This document shows positions 22,571-30,505 of a DNA stretch of 32,116 nt, piece after piece. The notes under the pieces are model-generated. The model made no database searches and was not told the DNA's origin. It saw nothing but the letters and a program-made list of their open reading frames with translations. The position numbers were made by a program, and so were the translations under genes. This stretch comes from DASYTH01 sp035762905 (GTDB taxonomy: Bacteria > Actinomycetota > Actinomycetes > Mycobacteriales > Pseudonocardiaceae), in assembly GCF_035762905.1 (NCBI RefSeq), contig NZ_DASUCC010000014.1:1-32116 (forward strand), in the 5' to 3' direction. The stretch's first letter is position 1, and each line of letters begins with the position of its first letter.

Positions 22571-23948
22571 TGAGCTGGCCCCGGTGCGCCGGGTTCGCCG
22601 GCAGCCCGAGCAGGCTGTGCAGCGTGGGGGCCACGTCGTAGAGCGACAGGTCGGTGCGCGGGCCGGCGTCCAGCCCGCTGTTGGCCAACACCAGCACGCC
22701 CTGCTCGGCGTGGTTGGCGTGGTCCGGACCGGTGTCGTTGTCCGCGGTGAACAGGCCCTGACCCAGGCCAACGGTGGCCAGCGCCCGCCAGTGCAGGTCG
22801 CCGAGGTAGACGATGAGGTCCGGGGCGATGCCGTTCACCACCGGATACACCTCGGACGGGCGCATCGCGCGGTTGTTCATCGGCTCGCCGTCCGGCCCGG
22901 CCTGCTTGCCGAGCGCGGTGCTGATGGCGTCCAGCATGGCGTCGTACTCGGCCATCGGCACCAGGCCGTTGGGCTCGCGGCCGCGCACGTTGAGGAACAG
23001 CCGGCCGTAGTAGCCGCCCTCGGCCCAGGCCACGGTCTTGGACCAGACGATGTCCGCCTTGCTGATCGGGGTGGGCCCGTCCGGCGGCCGGCGCAGGGTG
23101 AGCAGGCCCTGCTCGATGAGCCACTCGTTGATGCAGAACCCGCCTTCCATCGGCTGGCCGCCGTGGTCGGACACCAGCAGCACCGCGGCGTCGTCCGGGA
23201 CCATCGCCAGGAACCGGGCCAGGTGCGTGTCCAGGGCCCGGTAGTAGTCGCGGAACGCCTGCTCGAACGGGTTGCCCGGCTCGTAGCGCGGGTGCGCCGG
23301 GTCGCAGTACTTCCAGAACCCGTGGTGCAGCCGGTCCGGGCCCATGTCGACGAACGAGAACAGGTCCCACTCGTGGTTGGCCATCAGGTGGCCGGCGACC
23401 TTGAACCGCTGTTCGGTCATGTCGAACACCCGCTGCAGCACCCGCTCGTGGTCGTTGGACCGGAAGTCCTCCACGTCCAGGATGTAGCCGCCGGTGAGCC
23501 GCTGGATGTCCTCGCGCAGCGCGCTGGGGTAGGTGAAGTCGGACTCGGTGGACGGGGACAGGAAGCAGCCGACCATGCAGCCGTTGATGGGCGTGGTCGG
23601 GTAGGTGCCCGGCACGCCGAGCACCACGCTGGACCGGCCGGTCGCGGACAGCGCGTCCCACACCCGGGGCACCGTGATGCTGCGCGAGCTGGCGAAGGCG
23701 AGCGGGTCGTAGTCGTAGCCCGCGCGGTCCCGGAACCCGTAGACGCCAAGGTCGCCCGGGGTCTGGCCGGACATCATGCAGGCCCAGGCGGGCATCGTGA
23801 TGGGCGGCACGACGCTGGTCATCGGGCCCCACACGGCGTCCGCCCGCAGTCTGGTCAGTGTCGGCATGTCGTCGGCGAACCGGTCGAACAACAGCTCCGG
23901 TGTCGCGCAGTCGAGGCCGATGAGCACCACTCGGCGTGGTTCATGCAT
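22563..23948 (-). CDS. Alkaline-phosphatase-superfamily phosphodiesterase, paralogue 1
   Basis: ATG 23948-23946 has an AAAGGGA ribosome binding site, giving 461 residues. This is a type I phosphodiesterase/nucleotide pyrophosphatase fold: VVLIGLDCATPEL (metal Asp), the nucleophile region PPITMPAWACMMSG with Thr four residues before Trp, FVDMGPDRLHHGFW (metal Asp and His), LLVSDHGGQP (metal Asp-His) and DHANHAEQGVL (late His). All expected two-zinc ligands appear present. No signal peptide, so it is cytoplasmic. It is divergent from the plus-strand phosphodiesterase operon and shares a 172-base promoter region. It probably hydrolyses a phosphoester on a pathway intermediate or a phosphopantetheine-type diester. 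The substrate is not predictable. Confidence 0.82.
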   Translation of the reverse strand: MHEPRRVVLIGLDCATPELLFDRFADDMPTLTRLRADAVWGPMTSVVPPITMPAWACMMSGQTPGDLGVYGFRDRAGYDYDPLAFASSRSITVPRVWDALSATGRSSVVLGVPGTYPTTPINGCMVGCFLSPSTESDFTYPSALREDIQRLTGGYILDVEDFRSNDHERVLQRVFDMTEQRFKVAGHLMANHEWDLFSFVDMGPDRLHHGFWKYCDPAHPRYEPGNPFEQAFRDYYRALDTHLARFLAMVPDDAAVLLVSDHGGQPMEGGFCINEWLIEQGLLTLRRPPDGPTPISKADIVWSKTVAWAEGGYYGRLFLNVRGREPNGLVPMAEYDAMLDAISTALGKQAGPDGEPMNNRAMRPSEVYPVVNGIAPDLIVYLGDLHWRALATVGLGQGLFTADNDTGPDHANHAEQGVLVLANSGLDAGPRTDLSLYDVAPTLHSLLGLPANPAHRGQLIT

Positions 23949-23979
23949 GCCATTTCCCTTTCGATTGACCCTCTCACCC

Positions 23980-24009
23980 ACGATATGATCCGATTGCTGT
24001 CTACGGCAA
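23980..24009 (-). promoter_or_regulatory. Candidate promoter for phosphodiesterase 1
   Basis: Reading the minus strand, TTGCCG (24009-24004) and TATCGT (23985-23980) are separated by 18 bases. Each matches four of six consensus bases of a housekeeping sigma-70-type promoter. Transcription would begin near 23973, leaving a leader of about 25 bases that includes the AAAGGGA ribosome binding site. Confidence 0.35.
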
Positions 24010-24053
24010 TGCCGCCGGTTTCTAAAGAATCGCTCGACAATTCGGGGCTCGGT

Positions 24054-24083
24054 TTGACGGGTCACCGGCGGGCCGCTCACAAT
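24054..24083 (+). promoter_or_regulatory. Candidate promoter for the right-hand operon
   Basis: TTGACG (24054-24059) and CACAAT (24078-24083) are 18 bases apart, matching five and four of six consensus positions. The region is relatively AT-rich (AATTGGTTAAATCGCG just downstream). Transcription would begin near 24090, giving a leader of about 30 bases with GGGGAG before the TTG start at 24121. All genes from 24121 to 31970 run in this direction with short gaps or overlaps, so this promoter may drive the whole operon. Confidence 0.45.
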
Positions 24084-24120
24084 TGGTTAAATCGCGAAAT
24101 CTCGTTCGGGGAGTAGTGCA

Positions 24121-25665
24121 TTGACGAACGCTCATCCGGCACCACGCGCGCTGATCATCGGCATCGACGGCGGGGACTTCGCCGCGATCGACCCGCTGGT
24201 CGAGCAGGACCTGCTGCCGAACATCGCCGGGCTGCTGCGCCGGGGTGCCTCGGCCAGCACGATGTGCACCTGGCCGGCGCACACCGCGCCCGGCTGGAGC
24301 ACGTTCGTCTCCGCGAGCAAACCGGGCGGGCACGGGATCTACCAGTTCTTCGACACCCAGGACCCCGGTTACGGCGCCCGGATCACCACCGCGGACGCGC
24401 TCGGCCGGTCCTCGGTGTGGGACTGGCTGGCCGCGCAGGGCTACACGCTCGGGCTGGTGAACATCCCCATGTCGCACCCGCCCGCGGACCTGCCCGGCTA
24501 CCAGGTGAGCTGGCCGCTGGAGCACACCACCCGGTACTGCCGGCCGCGTTCGCTGCTCGGCGAGCTGGCCAAGGCGGGCGCGCACTTCCAGTCCGACCTG
24601 GCCACCATGTTCCGCGGCGACTACGGCTATCTGTACGAGGCCGAGGCGAACGTGGCCGCCCGCGCCCGGTCGATGTCCCACCTGCTCCGCACCCATCCCA
24701 CCGACCTGGCCATGGTGGTGTTCACCGAGGTGGACCGGGTCGGCCACCACTACTGGCACTACATCGACCCGGCGCACCCGCGGCACGAGGCGGCGCCACG
24801 GGACTCCGGTTTCGACGCGGCGCTGCGCCGCGCGTACGTCGCCGTGGACGAGGCGATCGGCGAGCTGCTCGCCCTGGTCGACGAGGACACGGTGGTGGTG
24901 CTGGTGTCCGACCACGGGCTGGGCATCGGCCGGTACGCGCTGTCGGTGCACAGCCTGCTTGCCGACGCCGGGCTGCTGGCCACCCGCCCGGCCGGCTCGG
25001 GTTCCGGCATCGCGAGCTGGTTCGCCGGCGACGGTGTCGAGGTCGACTTCACCCGGACCCGGGCGTACCTGCCGGTGCCGGGCAGCTACGGGATCAACGT
25101 GAACCTGCGCGGCCGGCAGCGGGACGGCACCGTCGACGAGTCCGAGCGGGACGCCGTGCTGGACGAGGTCGCCGAGTTGCTGCGCGGGGTGCGACTGCCC
25201 GACGGCGGCGGCCCGGTGGTCCGGGACGTGATCCCGCGCGAGGTGGCCTATCCCGGGCCGCACACCGAATCGGCGCCGGATCTGCTGGTCGTGCCGAGGG
25301 ACGAGAGCGTGCTGCTGGTGCCGGATCTCGACGGCGGGCCGTGGAAGCCGAGCTGGCAGACGGGGTTGCACCGCTACGCCGGGCTGTGGGCGCAGGTGTC
25401 GCCGAACGTCCGGCCCGGCCGGCTGCGCGCGCCGGTCGGCCTCACCTCGGCGGTGCCGACCCTGCTCGCCGACCTCGGCGCGCGCTGGCCGGACACCGTG
25501 CACGGCACGCCGGTCCGCGCGGCGCTGTCGTCCGATGTGGACATCGCGGTGCCGGATCCGTCGCTGGACGGCGAAGCGTTCCGGGTGCGGGAGACCGTGC
25601 CGGCCGGCGAGTCCACCGAGGACGAGTACACCAGTGACCGACTGCGGGAAATGGGCTACATCTGA
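24121..25665 (+). CDS. Alkaline-phosphatase-superfamily phosphodiesterase, paralogue 2
   Basis: TTG 24121 is taken as start because GGGGAG lies seven bases upstream and no closer ATG exists, giving 514 residues. Active-site elements: ALIIGIDGGDF (metal Asp16), PAHTAPGWSTF (nucleophile Thr55), FTEVDRVGHHYW, VVVLVSDHGLGIG and LHRYAGLWA (late His). The C-terminal 40 residues are an acidic tail ending in STEDEYTSDRLREMGYI, which resembles the C-terminus of other two-zinc AP-superfamily phosphodiesterases. No signal peptide. First gene of the long right-hand operon and followed 32 bases later by a carrier protein. Confidence 0.82.
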   Translation: MTNAHPAPRALIIGIDGGDFAAIDPLVEQDLLPNIAGLLRRGASASTMCTWPAHTAPGWSTFVSASKPGGHGIYQFFDTQDPGYGARITTADALGRSSVWDWLAAQGYTLGLVNIPMSHPPADLPGYQVSWPLEHTTRYCRPRSLLGELAKAGAHFQSDLATMFRGDYGYLYEAEANVAARARSMSHLLRTHPTDLAMVVFTEVDRVGHHYWHYIDPAHPRHEAAPRDSGFDAALRRAYVAVDEAIGELLALVDEDTVVVLVSDHGLGIGRYALSVHSLLADAGLLATRPAGSGSGIASWFAGDGVEVDFTRTRAYLPVPGSYGINVNLRGRQRDGTVDESERDAVLDEVAELLRGVRLPDGGGPVVRDVIPREVAYPGPHTESAPDLLVVPRDESVLLVPDLDGGPWKPSWQTGLHRYAGLWAQVSPNVRPGRLRAPVGLTSAVPTLLADLGARWPDTVHGTPVRAALSSDVDIAVPDPSLDGEAFRVRETVPAGESTEDEYTSDRLREMGYI

Positions 25666-25697
25666 GTCGGATGTAGTGACACGAAAGGAGATCTGGC

Positions 25698-25961
25698 ATG
25701 GCAGCAGAGACGAAGGATCGGCTGCGCAAGGTGCTGGTCGAATCGCTGGACCTGCAGCGGGACCCGGCCACCATCCCGGACACCAACCTGGTCAACGAAC
25801 TCGGCCTTGACTCGATCAACACCATCGAGTTCCTGATCTGGGTGGAGAGCGAGTTCTCCATCGAGATCGCCGACGAGGACCTGTCCGTTGACCTGATCGA
25901 CGACCTTGGCAAGCTGGCCGAGTACGTGGAATCGCGCAGCCAGCAGGCCGTGACGAGCTGA
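25698..25961 (+). CDS. Free-standing acyl carrier protein (second)
   Basis: ATG 25698 has AAAGGAG seven bases upstream, giving 87 residues. It has the canonical site ELGLDSINTIEFL with phosphopantetheine Ser39, an acidic helix II/III (FSIEIADEDLSVDLIDDLGKLAEYV) and a short tail. The acidic character and LDSI motif are more like type II acyl carriers than the first carrier in the window. The stop overlaps the next gene start by one base (TGATG), so the phosphodiesterase-like protein that follows is translationally coupled. It probably tethers the substrate of this half-operon. No ketosynthase or adenylation gene accompanies it here. Confidence 0.88.
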   Translation: MAAETKDRLRKVLVESLDLQRDPATIPDTNLVNELGLDSINTIEFLIWVESEFSIEIADEDLSVDLIDDLGKLAEYVESRSQQAVTS

Positions 25962-27292
25962 TGGGAACCACGCCACGCGTCATCGCGGTCATCACCGAGG
26001 GAGCCACGCCGGAACTGCTCGACCGGTGGGTGCCGGAGGGGCGGTTGCCGAACTTCGCGCGGCTGTTCGCCGAGGGCGTGCGCGGCACGCTGGACGCGGA
26101 GGGGGTGCCGTACGAGCCGCCCGGACTGGTCAGCCTGCTGACCGGCCACGGTCCCGGCGACCACGGCATCTTCTCCTACTGGAGCTGCCACGATCCGGAG
26201 TACCGCCCGCAGGTGGAGAACGGCGACCGGCGCCGCAACCCGCTGATGTGGCACCTGCCGGACCTGGCCGGGCTGAAGTTCGGCTCGGTGGGGCTGTTCG
26301 GCACCCATCCGGTGCAGCCGCTGGACGGCTGGGTGGTGAGCTACCCGATGCAGCTGAGCCTGCACGCCTGCTACCCGCGGGGGCTGCAGAAGGAGCTGAC
26401 CCAACACGGGATCGCGCCCACCCACGACACCGCCATCTGGTGGCACGGCCAGGCCAAGCAGGACTTCGTGCCGGACGTGCTCGAGGCCGACCGTCGGCGC
26501 GGCGCGGCCGCGATGCTGCTCTACGACAAGGGCGCCGACGCGATCCTGGTGAACCTCACCTCGATCGACCGGCTGTCGCACATCTTCTGGCAGGAGCTGG
26601 AACCCGGTGGGGTCGGCACGGAGGACTCGGCGGTGTTCGCCGCCTACCGGCTGGCCGACGAGATCATCGGCAAGCTGCTCGACCGGGCCGACGAGAACAC
26701 CGCGGTGCTGGCCTTCTCCGAGATCGGGTTCGGGCCGCTGCGTGCGTACTGCGCGGTCAACGACGACCTGGCGGCTGCCGGGTTGCAGGCGCGCGGCGAC
26801 GACGGCGCGGTGGACTGGGCGGCCAGCACGGCGTTCGAGGCGGTGCAGGGTACGCACGGGGTCAACATCAACGTGCGCGGCCGGTACAAGCACGGCCTGG
26901 TGCCGGAGGAGGACTACGAGCGGGTCCGGGCCGAGGTGGCCGAGGGGCTCGCGGCCGTGGTCAACCCGCGCACCGGAGCGCCGATGTTCGCCGCGGTCAG
27001 CCCGCGCGAGGAGATCTACCGCGGGGACACGGTTTCCGCCGCACCCGACCTGATCCTGGAGCCGGCCGACTGGCGCTATCTGCCGCTGGGCGACCAGACC
27101 TGGGCCAAGAAGGTGTACCGGAACTGGCAGAGCGCGTGGCACCGGCGCCGGTCCTACTGGGCGCTGGCCGGGGCCGGGCGCACGGCGGCGGGCCCGGACG
27201 TGGCCCGGCCGGTGGACGTGGCGGCCACCCTGGTGCACCTGCTCGGCCGGGACCTGCCCGCCGGGTTCACCGGAACGCCGCTGCTGCCGTGA
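25961..27292 (+). CDS. Degenerate alkaline-phosphatase-superfamily protein (likely pseudoenzyme), paralogue 3
   Basis: ATG 25961 overlaps the carrier stop, giving 443 residues. The fold is that of the neighbouring phosphodiesterases (VIAVITEGATPELLDRW, VSLLTGHGPGDHGIFSYW, VNLTSIDRLSHIFW, GVNINVRGRYKHGLV). The catalytic residues are largely replaced: the first metal Asp is Glu13, the nucleophile region reads VPYEPPGLVSLL with no Thr/Ser at the expected place and Leu for the conserved Trp, and the metal DHG motif is SEIGFG. Only the DRXXH ligands remain. It is intact, coupled to the carrier gene and under clear coding constraint, so a structural or binding role, perhaps with the carrier or an active paralogue, is more likely than decay. 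Confidence 0.78.
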   Translation: MGTTPRVIAVITEGATPELLDRWVPEGRLPNFARLFAEGVRGTLDAEGVPYEPPGLVSLLTGHGPGDHGIFSYWSCHDPEYRPQVENGDRRRNPLMWHLPDLAGLKFGSVGLFGTHPVQPLDGWVVSYPMQLSLHACYPRGLQKELTQHGIAPTHDTAIWWHGQAKQDFVPDVLEADRRRGAAAMLLYDKGADAILVNLTSIDRLSHIFWQELEPGGVGTEDSAVFAAYRLADEIIGKLLDRADENTAVLAFSEIGFGPLRAYCAVNDDLAAAGLQARGDDGAVDWAASTAFEAVQGTHGVNINVRGRYKHGLVPEEDYERVRAEVAEGLAAVVNPRTGAPMFAAVSPREEIYRGDTVSAAPDLILEPADWRYLPLGDQTWAKKVYRNWQSAWHRRRSYWALAGAGRTAAGPDVARPVDVAATLVHLLGRDLPAGFTGTPLLP

Positions 27293-27308
27293 GGAGGAGA
27301 GCGAACCG

Positions 27309-28676
27309 ATGACCGACCGCGCACTGGTGATCGGCCTGGACGGAATGCCCCGGTCGCTGCTGCACCGGCTGATCGACCAGGGTGTCGTGCCGTGCCTGGC
27401 CGGGGTGGTCGCCGAGTCCGGCTGTGCCGAACTGGTGGCGCCGGTGCCGGAGATCAGCTCCACGTCCTGGGCGAGCTTTCTCACCGGGGTCAACCCGGGC
27501 CGGCACGGCATCTACGGGTTCGTCGACCTCGAACCCGGCGGCTACCGGACGTACTTCCCCAACGTGGCGGATCTGCAGGCGCCGCCGCTGTGGGAGCACG
27601 CCGCCGCGCACGGGTTGGACACCGTCTGCCTCAACGTGCCCGGCAGCTACCCGGCACCGGCCATCCAGGGCACCCTGGTGTCCGGCTTCGTGGCGCCGTC
27701 GCTTGACAAGGCGGTGCAGCCGCGGTGGCTGGTGGAACCGTTGCGCCGGTTGAACTACGAGCTGGACGTCGAGGTGGGTGACGTCCGGGCGGACCCGGCG
27801 GGGTTCGTCGCCCGGGTTCGTCGCTCACTGTCGGCTCGCACCAAGGCGTTCCGGCACCTGCTCGGCACCCGGCCGTGGGACGTGGCCATCGCCGTGTTCA
27901 CCGAGACCGACCGGCTGCAGCACTTCCTGTGGCGGGCGGTGGACGATCCGGCGGATCCCTTGCACGAGGCGACGATGGAGTTCTACCGGGAGGTGGACGA
28001 CGCGGTCGCCGAGGTGCTGGCGTGCGCGCCGGGGGTCCGGCCGATCCTGGTCAGCGACCACGGGTTCGGCCCGGCCACCTGCCAGTTCTACGTCAACGCC
28101 TGGTTGCGCTCGCGGGGTTGGCTGGCGCCGGTCGCGGACACCCCGAAGCTGTCCGAAGTGGACGGTGACAGCCGGGTGTTCGCGCTGGATCCGGCCCGGT
28201 TCTATGTGCACCGCGCCGGCCGGTTCCCGCGTGGCACCCTGTCCGACGCGGCGGCCGACGACCTCGCCGCCGAGGTGGCCACGGCGCTGCGCGCGCTGCG
28301 CTGGTCGGGCACCGACATCGGCCCGGAGGTCGACGGGCCGCCGGTGTTCGACGAGGTGTTGTCCGGTGCGGCCGCCTACCATGGGCCGGTTTCCGCGCAG
28401 GCACCGGACATCGTGGCCGTTCCGGCCCGCGGTGTGCAGGCCCGCGGCGCGTGGCCGGCGACCGATCTGGTGGCACCCGACGTGCTCACCGGAACCCATA
28501 CCCGGGGCGACGCGGTGCTGTCCGTGCCCGGCGGAACCGTTGCCGGGCAGGCGGACATGACCGATGTCGCGCCGACGGTGCTGGCCGCTGTCGGCGTGCC
28601 GGCGCCGGACCTGGACGGCCGGGATGTCGCGGCCGTCCGGTCGACGCTCGAGACCGTTTCCGGAGGAAACTCGTGA
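27309..28676 (+). CDS. Alkaline-phosphatase-superfamily phosphodiesterase, paralogue 4
   Basis: ATG 27309 follows GAGGAGGAGAG, giving 455 residues. It has an intact two-metal active site: ALVIGLDGMPRSL (Asp11), PEISSTSWASFLTG with Ser50 at the nucleophile position in place of Thr, FTETDRLQHFLW, ILVSDHGFGPA and LTGTHTRGDAVL (late His). It is nearest in layout to paralogue 2. The stop overlaps the radical SAM start (GTGA). No signal sequence is seen. Substrate unknown. The presence of two active copies and one inactive copy in one operon around a carrier suggests stepwise or complex-based phosphoester processing. Confidence 0.82.
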   Translation: MTDRALVIGLDGMPRSLLHRLIDQGVVPCLAGVVAESGCAELVAPVPEISSTSWASFLTGVNPGRHGIYGFVDLEPGGYRTYFPNVADLQAPPLWEHAAAHGLDTVCLNVPGSYPAPAIQGTLVSGFVAPSLDKAVQPRWLVEPLRRLNYELDVEVGDVRADPAGFVARVRRSLSARTKAFRHLLGTRPWDVAIAVFTETDRLQHFLWRAVDDPADPLHEATMEFYREVDDAVAEVLACAPGVRPILVSDHGFGPATCQFYVNAWLRSRGWLAPVADTPKLSEVDGDSRVFALDPARFYVHRAGRFPRGTLSDAAADDLAAEVATALRALRWSGTDIGPEVDGPPVFDEVLSGAAAYHGPVSAQAPDIVAVPARGVQARGAWPATDLVAPDVLTGTHTRGDAVLSVPGGTVAGQADMTDVAPTVLAAVGVPAPDLDGRDVAAVRSTLETVSGGNS

Positions 28677-30505
28677 CCACAACGCTGCCCATCGAAGATG
28701 CCAGGAAGAAGAAGCCGGGCGAGTTCGAGATCACGCTCGACCCGCGGGTCACCGACCCGGCGTCGACACGGGTCAGCTTCCTGATCCTGCTCGACGGCGA
28801 CCTGGTGATGTCGCCGGAGCACCTCGGCGTCGCCTACATGGCCGCAACCCTGCGCCAGGTCGGGTTCACCGCGGAGATCAGGGAAGTGCCGCACGGCGAG
28901 GAGGAGTCCGCGATCGACGGGCTGGCCGAGTTCGGGCCGGACATCGTGTGCTTCACCCTGATGAGCCTGAACATGCAGAGCTGCCTGACGGTGAGCGAGA
29001 AGATCCGCGAGCGGCTGCCCGACACGCTGATCGCCTGCGGCGGTCCGGCCGGCACCTTCGCCGGCACCGACGTGCTGGAGAACAACCCCAACGTGGACGT
29101 GGTGGCCACCGGCGAGGGTGAGCCGACCATCCTGGACGTGGCCCAGCGGGTCGCCCTCGGTGAGCCGCTGGACGGCTGCAAGGGGATCGCCTATCGGGAC
29201 GCCGACGGCACGATCAAGCAACTGCCCGCCCGGCCGGTCATCCACGACCTCGAGGTGCTGCCCTATCCCGCGCGGGATCAGTTGGAGCAGCACGGAAACA
29301 AGCTCGAGTACGTGCGGGTGAGCACGTCACGGGGTTGCGTGGCGATGTGCACGTTCTGCTCGGCGCCGCACCTGAAGAACCGGTCGCAGCCGGGCAAGCC
29401 GTGGCGCGGCCGTGGCCCGGAGGACATCCTCGACGAGGTCGAGTACCTGGTGAAGAAGTACAAGTTCCGCACCTACGACTTCATCGACTCGACGTTCGAG
29501 GACCCGGACGGCGGCCGGGTCGGCAAGCAGCGGGTGCGGGCGATCGCGCAGGGGATCCTCGATCGCGGGCTGGACATCTACTACAACGTCTGTATGCGGG
29601 CGGAGAACTGGAAGGACACGCCCGAGGACCACGACCTGATGGACCTGATGGTCCGGTCCGGTCTGGAGAAGGTGAACGTCGGCATCGAGTCCGGCGTGCC
29701 CGAGGAACTGGACCTGTGGGACAAGCGGGCCACCGTCGAGGACAATCGCACGGTCATCAAGATGCTTCGCGAGCACGGCATCTACCTCGCCATGGGGTTC
29801 ATCCCGTTCCACCCGTACGCCACCGTGGACACGTTGGTCCGCAACGCGGAGTTCCTGCGGGACAACGCCGGGCACAACCTGCGCCGGATGACCGAGCGGC
29901 TGGAGATCTACCCGGGTACCCGGATCATCGAGAAGATGGAGAAGGACGGGCTGCTCTACGAGGACTATTGGTCCACTTTGGACCATTACGGATACCGGTT
30001 CCTGGACCCGAAGGTGGAGAAGCTGGCCAAGCACTACGCGGCGCTGTACAACAACGACGACTACCACAAGCACGGCGTGATCACCGAGCAGTCCGCGGTG
30101 TTCGAGTTCGAGACGTTCAACGTGGTGCTGCAGACCTACATCTCCCGGATCTACCGGCGGTTCCACACCCTGGCCGGGGTGAACGACGTGCTGGACGGGT
30201 TCAAGGACTGGCTGCATGAGCTGCGCCAGGAGATGGGCCGGTTCAACTTCGACTTCTTCAAGTCCAACCTGGACGACGTGCTCGCCGACCGGCTGGACGC
30301 CGATCAGCACCGCAGCCAGGTGGTCGACGTGGAGCGGTTCTTCCGGGAGCGGATCCGGCGGATCAAGAGCGAGCAGCTGCGGGTGGGTAAGAACCTGCAC
30401 CGGCTCGGCGCGTCGGTCACCGAGATCAGCTCGACGCTGCCCAAGCCTGGCCCGGGTGGCCTGCCGCGGGTGTACACCGGGGAAGGCGCGGGCCCCACGT
30501 GGTGA
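28673..30505 (+). CDS. B12-binding-type radical SAM enzyme
   Basis: GTG 28673 has GGAGGAAA upstream and overlaps the previous stop, giving 610 residues. The N-terminal 200 residues follow the cobalamin-binding Rossmann pattern of class B radical SAM proteins (SPEHLGVAYMAATLRQVGF, PDIVCFTLMSLN, ACGGPAGTFAG, VVATGEGEPTILD), although the classical DXHXXG loop of base-off cobalamin binding is not seen. The radical SAM cluster site is RGCVAMCTFC with Cys222, Cys226 and Cys229, followed by a TIM-barrel part with GLEKVNVGIESG and a long C-terminal helical extension from about residue 430. Such enzymes methylate unactivated carbon or phosphorus or rearrange rings. Substrate unknown, possibly carrier-bound. 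Next gene overlaps by 4 bases. Confidence 0.88.
   Translation: MTTTLPIEDARKKKPGEFEITLDPRVTDPASTRVSFLILLDGDLVMSPEHLGVAYMAATLRQVGFTAEIREVPHGEEESAIDGLAEFGPDIVCFTLMSLNMQSCLTVSEKIRERLPDTLIACGGPAGTFAGTDVLENNPNVDVVATGEGEPTILDVAQRVALGEPLDGCKGIAYRDADGTIKQLPARPVIHDLEVLPYPARDQLEQHGNKLEYVRVSTSRGCVAMCTFCSAPHLKNRSQPGKPWRGRGPEDILDEVEYLVKKYKFRTYDFIDSTFEDPDGGRVGKQRVRAIAQGILDRGLDIYYNVCMRAENWKDTPEDHDLMDLMVRSGLEKVNVGIESGVPEELDLWDKRATVEDNRTVIKMLREHGIYLAMGFIPFHPYATVDTLVRNAEFLRDNAGHNLRRMTERLEIYPGTRIIEKMEKDGLLYEDYWSTLDHYGYRFLDPKVEKLAKHYAALYNNDDYHKHGVITEQSAVFEFETFNVVLQTYISRIYRRFHTLAGVNDVLDGFKDWLHELRQEMGRFNFDFFKSNLDDVLADRLDADQHRSQVVDVERFFRERIRRIKSEQLRVGKNLHRLGASVTEISSTLPKPGPGGLPRVYTGEGAGPTW

Noticed and set aside
22332..24116. 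Long plus-strand open frame across the first phosphodiesterase
   Set aside because: It is His/Gly/Arg/Val-rich antisense sequence. The minus-strand gene has every catalytic motif of its family and a ribosome binding site.
28673..30505. Cobalamin riboswitch for the B12-type radical SAM gene
   Set aside because: The gene overlaps its predecessor by four bases and no B12-box-like leader is visible before the operon start.
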